Source of the DNA: JBBDYD01 sp040901865
GTDB taxonomy: Bacteria > Bacteroidota > Ignavibacteria > UBA10030
Assembly: GCA_040901865.1 (NCBI GenBank)
Contig: JBBDYD010000008.1
Coordinates: forward strand, 1-53,890
Direction: 5' to 3'
Length of the DNA: 53,890 bases
Shown: one piece after another, positions 18,977 to 28,159 of the stretch
How the letters are laid out: every line of letters starts with the position of its first letter
How positions within the stretch are numbered: the first letter of the stretch is position 1
The notes under the pieces: model-generated
What the model was told of the DNA's origin: nothing
Database searches by the model: none
What the model saw: only the letters and a program-made list of their open reading frames with translations
Position numbers and translations under genes: made by a program

Positions 18977-20152
18977 TCATGCAGAACGAAGGGCGTTGAC
19001 GATATTAAGCCGGGCAGCGCGGATGGATGGAAGAAATCCGCCGACAAATCCCATGAATAGGGCGAATGCAATGGCCAAGAGGACAATATCAGTCGAAAGC
19101 GCAAAGGAAAACTCAAGCTCAGAGAACGAACCAAAATTCATCGTGGAAACCTGTAGGAATCCGAGAAACGACGCAAGGAACAATCCAATCGCTGCGCCCA
19201 CAATCGAAATGATCAGGGACTCGAGCAGGAAGGCCGCCAGAACGCTTCGACGTTTAAACCCGAGAGCCCGTAACGTTCCGATTTCCACGGTTCGGTTTGC
19301 GACGGCGGCATACATGGTAATCATAGCCCCAATCATTGCACCCACGCTGAAGAACGACGTAATGAAAAGGCCGAGGGCGCTCAGAAAGATGGACATAAAA
19401 GCAGAGAGATCCTCAAAAAACTGGCGCTCGGATTTGACCTCAAATTCCTGGAGACGATTATCCTGTTCAAACGCTGTTTTGACGGCTTCCAGCTGGTCCG
19501 GGGATCCAAGGCGGAAGGTGATGGTGGAATAGGCGCCTTCGCGGCTGAAGGCGCTCTGAAGCTGGCGAACGTCGCCCCAGATTTCGGAATTAAATCCGTT
19601 TCCCCCTGTATCAAACATCCCCACGATCAGCCAATTATCTCCTCCGAACCGGACAGTGCCTCCGACCTGCGCCCCCCGAAACCGCCTCGCGATTGAAGAT
19701 CCAACGATAACCTCTCTGGCGCCCTCGATGAACATGCGGCCATCGACGATCTTGGTCTGCGGGCGGAGCTGAAAGGCGGGCGCAGAAACACCTCGAACCG
19801 TGACATTGCTCATCCCGGCTTCTTCGCCGATCTTCTCGAGGTTGATGATTACAACCACGTCACCGGTGATCAAGGATTTTCCGTCGGCGTCGCGTGCCAC
19901 TTGCGGGAGGGCGGCAATAACACCGTACGAGTCATTCGTAATGATACTGGAGATTTCACCGTTTGCCGCCTTGCGGGCGATCAGCACGTTATCATCAGAC
20001 CCCGTTGCCACCAGGGTTTGCGTGATACCGTTTGCCATCATGAGCACGGCCACAAACACGAACACGACAAGCGAGATACCAACGACAGTGATCGCTGTTG
20101 TGAGCCGGCGTGTGAGGAGGCTGCGAACGATATACTTAAAAGGGATTTTCAT
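18977..20152 (-). CDS. ABC transporter permease, MacB/LolE (FtsX) type
   Basis: 391 residues. Layout is FtsX/MacB-like: an N-terminal helix (about 15-42), a MacB periplasmic core domain (about 45-255), then three membrane helices near 265-295, 310-345 and 355-385. The motif RTVEIGTLRALGFKRRSVLAAFLLE between helices is typical. AAGG stands eight bases before the ATG. It is the last gene of a minus-strand four-gene module (adaptor, ATPase, two permeases), 80 bases from the other permease. The substrate is unknown. Confidence 0.9.
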   Translation of the reverse strand: MKIPFKYIVRSLLTRRLTTAITVVGISLVVFVFVAVLMMANGITQTLVATGSDDNVLIARKAANGEISSIITNDSYGVIAALPQVARDADGKSLITGDVVVIINLEKIGEEAGMSNVTVRGVSAPAFQLRPQTKIVDGRMFIEGAREVIVGSSIARRFRGAQVGGTVRFGGDNWLIVGMFDTGGNGFNSEIWGDVRQLQSAFSREGAYSTITFRLGSPDQLEAVKTAFEQDNRLQEFEVKSERQFFEDLSAFMSIFLSALGLFITSFFSVGAMIGAMITMYAAVANRTVEIGTLRALGFKRRSVLAAFLLESLIISIVGAAIGLFLASFLGFLQVSTMNFGSFSELEFSFALSTDIVLLAIAFALFMGFVGGFLPSIRAARLNIVNALRSA

Positions 20153-20232
20153 GGAAGACCTTTGGAAAAGAGAAATTGAATCATTGGTTCATTGATTCAT
20201 CGGATCACTGCGTTGGCGATAATAGCACGTTT

Positions 20233-21393
20233 TTAGCCGACAAAACGCAATCCGTCCACGATGGTTGTTCTCAAGGCACGCTGAATCGGGAAAAACGCCG
20301 CGGCCACTCCAACCAAAAGAGCAGCCGTCCCGGCAAGCACAATCGTTGACGGTTCGATATAGAAGACGGGGAACCAGGATTTTGGTACCACCAGCGAGAA
20401 TGCCCCGACAACCGGATACGTCAACAACAACCCGAATCCTCCGGAAAGCACCGAGATGATCATCGATTCACCGGCGATCAGCCCGACGATATGCTTACCG
20501 GAAAAGCCGAGGGTTTTCAGAACGGCATATTCCTTGGTTCGTTCGCGGGCTGACATAATCATCGTATTTCCGAGAACGAGCATGATGATGCCGATGATGA
20601 CAAAGGAAATGAAATTGAAGAGGTTGAGAATGAGGCTGGTTCCCTGAATGAAGCTCTGTTGAAACGCGGCCTCCGTTTCCGTCTTCGTTTCCGCCCGCGA
20701 ATTCGAGAACATTTCGTCGATCTGGCTTGAAATCGATGCCGCGTCGGCGGGATTCGCGATCTTGATGATATACCAACCGACATCCCCGGCCCGGCCGGGC
20801 ATATCCATTTTCATGCGCTCGTCAAGATAGGTCCAATGGAAGAAAAACTGTGTTCCGTCTATCTTTTCATCTCGAGGCTGATAGATCGCGCGGACGACAA
20901 ATTCCCATTTGCCAGGATAGATATCGCCGTCCATCGGGATGACATCGCCGATCTTGAATCCGTATTGGCGGGCGAGGTCCGCTCCCACAATGCAGGCGTT
21001 GCGTTCCTTGAGAAAGGCATCATATTGCTCAGGCGACACCCTGAATTCGGGATACGCATCCAGAATTGTCGCGGCGTCCACCGCCATTCGGGCAAAAAAT
21101 TGATTCTTGTCAACATACACACCGCCAAACCAGTTGGCAAAACTGACGGTTTCCACGCCCGGAATGCGCGCGATACGGTCGCGGTAGGCATAGGGGAGCG
21201 GAAAAATAAATGATACGGAATTGCGGGCAATGAGCCGGTTGGCAGCAGAGGCCTCGACGCCGGCATACCAGGCGGTGACCACCGTACGAAGGAAGCCGAA
21301 GGCAACCACAGCGATCGCAATACCGAAGATGGTCAGCATCGTGCGGAGCTTGTGCCGAAGAGCGTTTTTCCAGATGAGTTTCAATACTTTCAT
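20233..21393 (-). CDS. ABC transporter permease, MacB/LolC (FtsX) type
   Basis: 386 residues from the ATG at 21391-21393, chosen because it gives the family N-terminus (MKVLKLIWKNALRHKLRTMLTIFGIAIAVVAF) with GAGG upstream; a longer frame overlaps the ATPase gene. One N-terminal helix, a periplasmic MacB core (about 45-250) and three C-terminal helices (near 265-290, 315-345, 350-380). The segment RTKEYAVLKTLGFSGKHIVGLIAGES is the usual cytoplasmic coupling loop. Two different permeases with one ATPase suggests a heterodimeric LolCDE-like arrangement. Confidence 0.9.
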   Translation of the reverse strand: MKVLKLIWKNALRHKLRTMLTIFGIAIAVVAFGFLRTVVTAWYAGVEASAANRLIARNSVSFIFPLPYAYRDRIARIPGVETVSFANWFGGVYVDKNQFFARMAVDAATILDAYPEFRVSPEQYDAFLKERNACIVGADLARQYGFKIGDVIPMDGDIYPGKWEFVVRAIYQPRDEKIDGTQFFFHWTYLDERMKMDMPGRAGDVGWYIIKIANPADAASISSQIDEMFSNSRAETKTETEAAFQQSFIQGTSLILNLFNFISFVIIGIIMLVLGNTMIMSARERTKEYAVLKTLGFSGKHIVGLIAGESMIISVLSGGFGLLLTYPVVGAFSLVVPKSWFPVFYIEPSTIVLAGTAALLVGVAAAFFPIQRALRTTIVDGLRFVG

Positions 21394-21403
21394 AGTGGTG
21401 TCC

Positions 21404-22075
21404 TCACTTAAGCTCGCCTTTATCGAGATGCCGGACAACGTGGGCGCGTTCAGCGGCGCGCGGGTCGTGGGTAACCATAACGATCGTCTTCTTGAACTCC
21501 TTGTTCAGCCGTTCGAGAAGAGTCAGAATTTCCTCGGCGGAATTCTTATCAAGATCGCCAGTCGGCTCATCGGCAACCAGAATCGTCGGATCGGTCACAA
21601 TGGCGCGTGCGATCGCGACCCGTTGCTCTTGTCCGCCGGATAGTTGTTTCGGATAATGGTACATCCGATCGGCAAGTCCGACAACGCCGAGAGCGGCTTC
21701 CACATGCTTCTTCCGGTCGCCCTTGGAAAGCGACGTCAAGAGCAGCGGAAGTTCCACGTTTTCATACGCAGTGAGAACCGGGAGGAGATTATAAAACTGG
21801 AAAATGAAACCGACGTGAGTGGAGCGCCACTTTGCAAGCTGGGATTCGCTGAGAGTCGCGATATTTGTGCCGCCGACAAGAAGAGACCCCGCGTTGGGTT
21901 TGTCAATTCCCGCAATGAGATTAAGCAGGGTTGTCTTTCCGGATCCCGAGGGCCCCATGAGGCCGAGAAATTCCCCTTCGGGCACCGAGAAGGAAATGTT
22001 GTTTAAGACCGGCACCTCAAACGTGTCGCGCCAGTAGGACTTTGAAACGTTCTGCACTTCTATAATAGAGGCCAT
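21404..22075 (-). CDS. ABC transporter ATP-binding protein, LolD/MacB-N type
   Basis: 223 residues. Walker A GPSGSGKT (41-48), Q-loop FQFYNLLPVLTAYENV, signature LSGGQ (145-149), Walker B ILVADEP (165-171) and the switch histidine in MVTHDPR are all present. The family energises FtsX-type permeases that move lipoproteins, peptides or drugs without carrying substrate through the membrane. It starts 13 bases after the adaptor gene's stop and ends 10 bases before the permease start, so it is co-transcribed. Confidence 0.94.
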   Translation of the reverse strand: MASIIEVQNVSKSYWRDTFEVPVLNNISFSVPEGEFLGLMGPSGSGKTTLLNLIAGIDKPNAGSLLVGGTNIATLSESQLAKWRSTHVGFIFQFYNLLPVLTAYENVELPLLLTSLSKGDRKKHVEAALGVVGLADRMYHYPKQLSGGQEQRVAIARAIVTDPTILVADEPTGDLDKNSAEEILTLLERLNKEFKKTIVMVTHDPRAAERAHVVRHLDKGELK

Positions 22076-22088
22076 TGCTGCTCCTGGA

Positions 22089-23282
22089 TTATTTCAATTT
22101 CACCGTAGAACCGTCGCGAAGTTCATCCGGTACTTTTGTAACGACTTTTGTACCGGCAGAAATACCGGAAATTACTTCAATAAGCGAACCCATCGTTCTG
22201 CCGGTTTGGATAAGGACCTCGACGGCCTGGTTTTCGTTGACGGTATATACGACAGTGTTGCTGTTTCGGGAAACGACAGCTGAAGAATTTACCGTGAGAA
22301 TTGGTTTGGCTGTCGACGCATCAGACGTTGGAGGGCTTGTGAGAAACAGAACCTTTGCACTCATCTCGGGCAATACACGGCTGTCGTAGGATTGAAATCC
22401 AACCTTCACCATCACCGTGGCCTTTGCACGGTCGGCTGTAGGTACGATCTTGGTGACAAACCCCGCATAGCGAATATCCGGGTAGGCATCGAGGGTGATC
22501 TCGCAAGCCTGGTCAGGCTGAATACGCTCGATATTGGACTCGGACACATCTGCTTCAACTTGCAGGGAGGACATATCAGCGATGGTGACGACGGCGGATC
22601 GGGATCCGGCAGCCGCCCCCATGGGAGCAACCATTTCGCCAACGTCTGCATTTTTTGTCAAAACCGTGCCGTCAAAAGGGGCCCGGATGAGCGTGTTCTC
22701 AAGATTCACTTCTGCACCAGTCACGGCCGCTTTGGCTGCATCAATCGATGCAAGAACCCGGCGATAACGCGCCTCGGCTCCGTCGTGGTCGGCCTGGGGC
22801 GACAATCCCTTCTCGACAAGGCTTTTCACCCGGTCGAGCGTCTGCTTCGCATCGAATAACTCGGCTTCGCTGACTTTCAGATTGGCACGAGCCTGCGCAA
22901 CCTGAGCCTGCATGTCGGAATTCTCGATTCGAGCGATGATCTGACCCTTGGTCACCTTGTCACCCTCGACAACACCCAAATATTCCAGACGTCCGGTTGC
23001 CTTGGAAGCCACGGCGGCTTTTCGCTGGGCCACAACATAACCACTCGCTGTAAGCACAGCGTTGGCCTGAGAGGGGGATGAAAAGGAAACAGTGGTGAGC
23101 TGTACTTCGATAGTGGGGTCCAGAGCGCCCCGAATCATCACAGCGCCAATTGCCACCACGGCGACAACGGCCGCCCCAATTGCGAGGCGTACATACAGCC
23201 GCCCCTTTGGAGGGGGTGAACCGGAGGATTCTGTCCGGTTTATTCGTAAAGAAGAAAGGTCAGCAGTTTCGTTTTCAGACAT
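22089..23282 (-). CDS. Periplasmic adaptor (HlyD/MacA-like membrane fusion protein)
   Basis: 397 residues. One N-terminal membrane helix (about 30-50), a lipoyl-type half-motif (TASGYVVAQRKAAVASKATGRLEYLGVVEGDKVTKGQ), an alpha-helical hairpin (about 125-190), a second lipoyl half (LIRAPFDGTVLTKNADVGEMV) and beta-barrel/membrane-proximal domains. This is the RND/MacA adaptor layout. It bridges an inner-membrane transporter to an outer-membrane channel, but no TolC-like gene is nearby. It is first in the module. Confidence 0.9.
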   Translation of the reverse strand: MSENETADLSSLRINRTESSGSPPPKGRLYVRLAIGAAVVAVVAIGAVMIRGALDPTIEVQLTTVSFSSPSQANAVLTASGYVVAQRKAAVASKATGRLEYLGVVEGDKVTKGQIIARIENSDMQAQVAQARANLKVSEAELFDAKQTLDRVKSLVEKGLSPQADHDGAEARYRRVLASIDAAKAAVTGAEVNLENTLIRAPFDGTVLTKNADVGEMVAPMGAAAGSRSAVVTIADMSSLQVEADVSESNIERIQPDQACEITLDAYPDIRYAGFVTKIVPTADRAKATVMVKVGFQSYDSRVLPEMSAKVLFLTSPPTSDASTAKPILTVNSSAVVSRNSNTVVYTVNENQAVEVLIQTGRTMGSLIEVISGISAGTKVVTKVPDELRDGSTVKLK

Positions 23283-23628
23283 ACTTAATAGGCGTCAATT
23301 CAGAAGGAAGGAAAAGATAAGGAAAATTCGATTTAGTATGAACACGAACAAGATGGCAAACTGTTACATGAGTTTGAATGAATTTTCGGTGAATAAGGGA
23401 TATCGATCGGTAAAGATGAAGATTAAACATCAATTTTCCATGAAAGAACAGAGACATGGTCGGCTCGGGCGGACTAATGCCAACCGGCTTTCTTAATAGT
23501 CGCTTCGAAGCAATCAAAATCGACAGGCAAACATCACTATTCTTGCGGCGGAGGGGCAGTGAACCGTAAGGTGAATTCCCGAATCTCAGCGAAGGAGAAG
23601 CTAATACGATTCCGGGAATCAGGCGGAC
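23283..23628. other. Intergenic gap between adaptor gene and DUF4175 gene
   Basis: 346 bases with no supported gene. A purine-rich stretch lies near 23305-23330. The small frames here have no homology I recognise and poor starts. No clear promoter, hairpin or terminator is visible, although the upstream region of the export module must contain its promoter. Confidence 0.4.
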
Positions 23629-26600
23629 CTAGGGAGTATCGCCTTTTTGCAGTTCTTCAAAATACTTGCGGATGAGATCCTGATAATCTCTTGAGTAACC
23701 ATGTTCGAGCGCCTTCAACAGATCTTCGCGAAGCTGGCTCTTCCCCTCTAACGTTGAAGGATCCAGCTCCGCCGGCCCGGGTCTTGCAATCTGCCTCCCC
23801 GTTTGCGCTTTTCGCTTCTTTTCAAAATCCCGTTCTCTTGCCGAGCGTGAAGCGTCGAGCAGCCGGGAAAGAATCCGTTCCTGCTTCTGGACAGTTTCCG
23901 GATTTACATTTCCTTGCTCTAAATCCTCAACAACCTCTCTCATTTCCTGTGTTATGCGTTCAAGATCTCCAAGAATGCGTTGCTGCTCACCGCTTGCCCG
24001 CGCTTCTGCATTGAGTTGTTCAAGTGATTTGCGTAACGCCTCTTGCTCCGCCGCAAGCCGTGCTGCTTCTTCGAAGCCTTGGGTACGCATATTGAGCGAC
24101 TGTTGCCGGCCGGCCATCCGCTGAAGCTGGCCCATCAACCCGCTCCCGCCTCCCTGTCCATCCGACTGCATCATGTCCTGCATCGACTGTTGAACCGCCA
24201 TGGCGGCTTTGTTGAGAGATTCCATCGCCATGCGTTGCTCTTGAGAAGCGCTGCCTCCGCTTCGTATTTCCAGCGCCTTGAGGGAGTTCTGCATCTTCAT
24301 CAGCGCTTCGCCAATTGTCTTTCCCATCTCGGGTGTGACAGCAAAGGAGCGTTTTGACAACGTCTGCAACGATGACACGAGATTCTGGAGATCCTGGAGA
24401 ATTCGCATTTGATCCTGTGCGTTCTCGCGCAGTTGCGAAGAATTCTGGGGCGCAGTCTGAGATTGATCTTTAAGACGTTCTTCCCGCGCAGACAGTTCCA
24501 GGAGGTTCTTTATTGCCCGGCGCAATTCATTCATAATGTACTGTTGCTGTTCCTGGAGCATTTGCATTTGGATCTGCGCGAGGTCTTCACTGAACTGCTG
24601 AAGCGCCTGTTGAATCTCTGCCTGAGCTTTCCGGGCCTGGTCACGCTTTCCCGACCGGAGCTCGCTTGCCGCCTGGCGCATGGATTCGTCTGCCCGCGTG
24701 CTGTCAAGGCGGTCGATGGCCGCCTGGAGCTCCTCCTCGGGCATTTCTGTGAAGAACTCCTCCATCCGGTTTTGAACGTCTTGAGCAGATTGTTTCAATT
24801 GGTCCAATTGTTTTTGCACATCCTGCTGCTTTTCCGCAAGCATTTTTGCCTGGTCCGGATCGTTAGCCTGATCTGTTGCGGCCTCAAGCTCTTTTTGAAG
24901 TTTCAGCAACTCTTCTGCACGTTTTCGCGCTTCGTCCAGCTTTTGTTCAATCTGAATCCTTTTGAGCAAATCCAGCGTGCGTTCGATACTCTGGCGGAAT
25001 TGCTCTTCCGAAAAAGTGAGTTGCTGGAGCGCCTGGCGAAGTTGTTCCTTGTTGACGTTCTGCATCGCCTGCTGGAGCTGTTTCATGGCTTTCTGCATTT
25101 CGGCGGAATTCAGTTGCTCGAAGAGTTGCTGGAGTTCGAGATACTTCTCCATCGTTTCAGGAGAAAGGACATTTTGTTCCTGCATTTGTTCCGCCATGTT
25201 CTCCAGCCGACTCTGAACATCCTGGAGTTTCTTTTGAAGCTCTTCGTATTTTTTGGCGGTCTCCTCCATTTTCCTCTGTTGCTGCCAATCGATGTCCTTG
25301 TTTTTTTTGAAATCCTCCTGAATGGATTCGACGTTCTTTCTCAGCTCTTTTGCCTCTTCAGCGGTTTTTCGCAGATCCTCAAGGGTTTCTTCATGGCCGG
25401 TGTCCAGATCGGTAAAGACCTCTTCAAGCGAGGGAAGCCTCAGGAGGAATACCTGACTACGGCTGCTTTTGGGTCCACGAACAGCATCATTGTCGAATAT
25501 CTCCGCGAAGTACTCTACAACATCCTCCGGAACGAGTTTCAGGCCGGAAAAATCCCACACAAAGGGAACTTCAAGCTGCACCGCGGTGCCTGTGCGAATT
25601 GGAATCTCCTGAAAGGAGTAAGTTTCGGAGGGTCGCTCATAGCGAGAATGAATGAGGCGGAATCCAAGGCGTAACCGTGAGAATCCGAAATCATCACGAA
25701 TGCTGATTAACAGGGGAAGGGAACTTGTCCCGGCAATATCGACATTGCGCCCGGGTTCCAGAAGCGTAACGGCAGGGGGTTCGTCGGGAAGGACCGTGAC
25801 CTCATAAAAGAGCGGATCGGTAGTGCTCAACCCGTTTTCATCGGTCAATTCCAGGGCATATTTGGAATCAGCGTTAACGGTAAACTGGCCCGAGAATCGG
25901 GATGCGCGAATGGACAAGGGGATTTCTGCGCCTTGCTTAAAACGCAAGGAACCCGTTGCAAGGTCTTTGCTCGCCGTTCCTGTGATGCGAACCCGGGTGC
26001 CGGCAAGGGCGGTGATATCTCCGACGAACTCCTCCTGGACCCTTGAGGGTTGTCGCGTGTACGGAGGAAAATCTAGTTGAACCTGGAACGACCGGACCAG
26101 AGGACGATCAACAATGGTAATACGAAAGCGTTCGCTCTGAAGGCCGGCGAATTCGGCGTAGTAGTCCGTTGTTGCGCGAAGGGAGGCGAGCGAGGCATTG
26201 AATACATCCGAGGTATCGCCCCATGTCTGAAGGGCCTCGAATTCGTTCTGCCCCTCCGGCTTCCAGAAGAGAGACAGGGGTTCCTTCGGAATCGCCCCCG
26301 TGCCGACGGCTACGACTTTTATCGAGATGGAAACATCTACCCCTTTGATGGCTTCTGTCGTGCCCGGTGTGATGTGAAACGTAAAGCGGGCTGGTGGGAC
26401 AAAATCCTGGCTGAATCGCAAGAACCGATATCCCGCGTTTCCAATCGAATCAGGAAAAAGAACAATAAGAAAAAACAGCGCGGCCAGGCTTACAGCCGCG
26501 AATTTCGATGCGCGTCGCAAGGGTGTGACATCGACTGCCCGGTTAAAATCGAGGGAGGCGGTGGCGCTAGCGAGATCCTGGAACGATGCATCGATCAAAT

Positions 26601-26979
26601 CAGCCGAGTAAAGGGTTCCTCTGTTTCTTTCCTCTTGTAACTGAAGCAGGTTCAGAAGACGATCACGTACTTGCGGAAAGGCCTCTCCCACGAGATGTGC
26701 AAGCTGTGAATCAGGCGGTGCCGCAAGCAACCCGAGGCGTTTTAAAGCAGGGCGGAAGAAGAACAAGACAAGAACGGCACCCATCAGGACGGTTACCGCC
26801 ATGAATTCCATCGTGCGAATGGAACTATTGAACTGAAAGAGAACCTCGAGGATCAGGATGATCGCGGCAACGCCCGCAATCAGTGAAATTCCGCGCAGTA
26901 CCAATGAACGCAACTCAATGTCGAGGAGTTTCTTTCGAACCGAAGCAAGACGGGTTTGTATGTCGGTGATAATTGACAA
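23629..26979 (-). CDS. Large DUF4175-type membrane protein with long Gln/Glu-rich coiled coil
   Basis: 1116 residues, TTG start, no good ribosome-binding site. Two membrane helices near residues 28-50 and 57-76, a third near 152-172, then a beta-rich region (about 195-520) with repeated Ig-like strands (DEPPAVTLLEPG and similar), then from about 525 to 1060 an uninterrupted helical part very rich in Gln, Glu, Leu and Met (repeated QQLQQAMQ-like words). This matches the DUF4175 family of FCB bacteria and others. Function is unknown; the long coiled coil suggests a structural or scaffold role in the envelope. It is encoded next to the DUF4159 gene, 29 bases away. Confidence 0.75.
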   Translation of the reverse strand: MSIITDIQTRLASVRKKLLDIELRSLVLRGISLIAGVAAIILILEVLFQFNSSIRTMEFMAVTVLMGAVLVLFFFRPALKRLGLLAAPPDSQLAHLVGEAFPQVRDRLLNLLQLQEERNRGTLYSADLIDASFQDLASATASLDFNRAVDVTPLRRASKFAAVSLAALFFLIVLFPDSIGNAGYRFLRFSQDFVPPARFTFHITPGTTEAIKGVDVSISIKVVAVGTGAIPKEPLSLFWKPEGQNEFEALQTWGDTSDVFNASLASLRATTDYYAEFAGLQSERFRITIVDRPLVRSFQVQLDFPPYTRQPSRVQEEFVGDITALAGTRVRITGTASKDLATGSLRFKQGAEIPLSIRASRFSGQFTVNADSKYALELTDENGLSTTDPLFYEVTVLPDEPPAVTLLEPGRNVDIAGTSSLPLLISIRDDFGFSRLRLGFRLIHSRYERPSETYSFQEIPIRTGTAVQLEVPFVWDFSGLKLVPEDVVEYFAEIFDNDAVRGPKSSRSQVFLLRLPSLEEVFTDLDTGHEETLEDLRKTAEEAKELRKNVESIQEDFKKNKDIDWQQQRKMEETAKKYEELQKKLQDVQSRLENMAEQMQEQNVLSPETMEKYLELQQLFEQLNSAEMQKAMKQLQQAMQNVNKEQLRQALQQLTFSEEQFRQSIERTLDLLKRIQIEQKLDEARKRAEELLKLQKELEAATDQANDPDQAKMLAEKQQDVQKQLDQLKQSAQDVQNRMEEFFTEMPEEELQAAIDRLDSTRADESMRQAASELRSGKRDQARKAQAEIQQALQQFSEDLAQIQMQMLQEQQQYIMNELRRAIKNLLELSAREERLKDQSQTAPQNSSQLRENAQDQMRILQDLQNLVSSLQTLSKRSFAVTPEMGKTIGEALMKMQNSLKALEIRSGGSASQEQRMAMESLNKAAMAVQQSMQDMMQSDGQGGGSGLMGQLQRMAGRQQSLNMRTQGFEEAARLAAEQEALRKSLEQLNAEARASGEQQRILGDLERITQEMREVVEDLEQGNVNPETVQKQERILSRLLDASRSARERDFEKKRKAQTGRQIARPGPAELDPSTLEGKSQLREDLLKALEHGYSRDYQDLIRKYFEELQKGDTP

Positions 26980-26988
26980 AGAAAGTAA

Positions 26989-27004
26989 TTGAGTTATTAC
27001 TCAA
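26989..27004. repeat. Short palindrome at the DUF4159/DUF4175 junction
   Basis: TTGAGT and ACTCAA flank a four-base centre, a perfect six-base inverted repeat located just after the DUF4159 stop and 10 bases before the DUF4175 start. It could be a regulator site or a weak hairpin covering the start region of the downstream gene. Confidence 0.4.
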
Positions 27005-27008
27005 GCCG

Positions 27009-27674
27009 CTAATTCATCAACGACCAGACAACGATATTTGTTCCGAATCGGAGGGCCTCCAGACGGACATTCTCCGGATCGTTGTGAATCTCGGGATCCG
27101 CCCAGCCATCGCTGAGGTTTGATTCATAGGTGTAGAAAACAACCAATCTGCCCTGCTCAAAGATACCGAATCCCTGCGGGGGTTTGTCATCGTGTTCATG
27201 CGTTTTCGGCAATCCTCCGGGGAACCCGAAATGTGCGCTAAACAATCCGTGGCTGAACGGCAGTTCGACAAACTCCTGCTCCGGAAAGACTTTTTTCATT
27301 TCCCTCCGGATAGAGCGGTCCAGGCCGTAATCATCATCAATATAGAGAAATCCTCCGCGGAGCAGGTATTCACGGAGACGCGGTGCCTCGAGATCGGAGA
27401 AAACAACATTTCCATGTCCGGTCATGAAGAGAAATGGATAGGAAAAAAGGTCTTCGCTTGCGAGATCGACAAACCGATAACGGGGATCCACATCGATTGT
27501 GGTGTTTTCCTGAACGAATTTCAGGAGATTGACTTCTGCAGACGGGTCATTGTACCAGTCTCCGCCGCCGCTATATTTGAGCCGGCCGATACGAAACTGG
27601 CTCTCCACCAGCGGCTGGGCGTGGGCACCGACGGCAATAACAATAACGAGTAAAGCGGCGAAATGGTGAGTCAT
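27009..27674 (-). CDS. DUF4159 family secreted protein
   Basis: 221 residues with a signal peptide (MTHHFAALLVIVIAVGAHAQ, likely cleaved after Ala). The mature part has the DUF4159 pattern: FRIGRLKYSGGGDWYNDPSAEVNLL, an FMTGHG segment, RLREYLLRGGFLYIDDDYG and a C-terminal helix RLEALRFGTNIVVWSL. The fold resembles a glutamine-amidotransferase-like/GATase1-like flavodoxin domain without a visible catalytic triad. It is often found with DUF4175 and MoxR/DUF58 genes; only DUF4175 is here. Function is not established. Confidence 0.8.
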   Translation of the reverse strand: MTHHFAALLVIVIAVGAHAQPLVESQFRIGRLKYSGGGDWYNDPSAEVNLLKFVQENTTIDVDPRYRFVDLASEDLFSYPFLFMTGHGNVVFSDLEAPRLREYLLRGGFLYIDDDYGLDRSIRREMKKVFPEQEFVELPFSHGLFSAHFGFPGGLPKTHEHDDKPPQGFGIFEQGRLVVFYTYESNLSDGWADPEIHNDPENVRLEALRFGTNIVVWSLMN

Positions 27675-27679
27675 TCCGC

Positions 27680-27708
27680 AATGTAAAAAAAGCCGGTGTG
27701 ATTAACAA
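27680..27708 (-). promoter_or_regulatory. Candidate promoter for the DUF4159 gene, possibly leaderless
   Basis: On the minus strand TTGTTA (27703-27708), a 17-base spacer and TACATT (27680-27685). The -10 ends only five bases before the start codon, so the transcript would begin at or next to the ATG. No Shine-Dalgarno sequence is present, which fits a leaderless message. Confidence 0.4.
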
Positions 27709-27741
27709 CGGATTTGGGGGGTAAAACGAGGCGAACGGTCG

Positions 27742-28131
27742 CTAGAGCTTTTTTGTGGCCGAAACCGCCCACCAAGCGTCAGTAGTGCGGGCGACTCTGT
27801 CAGCCAGGCTCACAATGATCCTCTTGGCAACGGCCGGATGGTTTTCGATCAGGTTGTCGAGTTCAAGATTAACAAACAACAAAGATGTGGGTTCCAAGGC
27901 CTGAAGGGTTGCGGTCCTGGGAATTTCAAGAAAGCATCCGAGCTCTCCGAAAACGGTGCCAGACTCTGAAAATTCCATAATGGAAAGATCCCGCTTCACA
28001 ACTCCGATTCTCCCGTTGAGAAGAACGAACCATCCCTTACTGGGTTCCCCCTCCCGCACAATGATTTCCCCGATGGCGAAGTACTTCTTTGTTCCCGGAA
28101 GTTTGGTGATGTCTTCCTTCGGATTAATCAT
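27742..28131 (-). CDS. Stand-alone cyclic-nucleotide-binding (cap-ED) domain protein
   Basis: 129 residues, a single cNMP-binding domain without DNA-binding or enzymatic part. The phosphate-binding cassette is recognisable: FGELGCFLEIPRTATLQALEPTSL, keeping the Glu and Arg that bind the ribose and phosphate. N-terminal IGEIIVREGEPSKGWFVLLNGRIGVV is the usual first part of the barrel. AAGGA stands just before the ATG. It lies downstream of ftsZ on the same strand, 133 bases away. Ligand and partner are unknown. Confidence 0.85.
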   Translation of the reverse strand: MINPKEDITKLPGTKKYFAIGEIIVREGEPSKGWFVLLNGRIGVVKRDLSIMEFSESGTVFGELGCFLEIPRTATLQALEPTSLLFVNLELDNLIENHPAVAKRIIVSLADRVARTTDAWWAVSATKKL

Positions 28132-28159
28132 TTGTCCTTCTTTCTTCCCCTGTCAATTC

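Noticed and set aside
23286..23496. Small frames in the gap upstream of the export module
   Set aside because: Poor starts, low-complexity translations and no conserved motif.
24409..25674. Long plus-strand open frame, 421 codons
   Set aside because: It lies entirely antisense to the Gln/Glu-rich DUF4175 gene; its Leu/Phe-rich translation is the shadow of that repeat composition and has no family resemblance.
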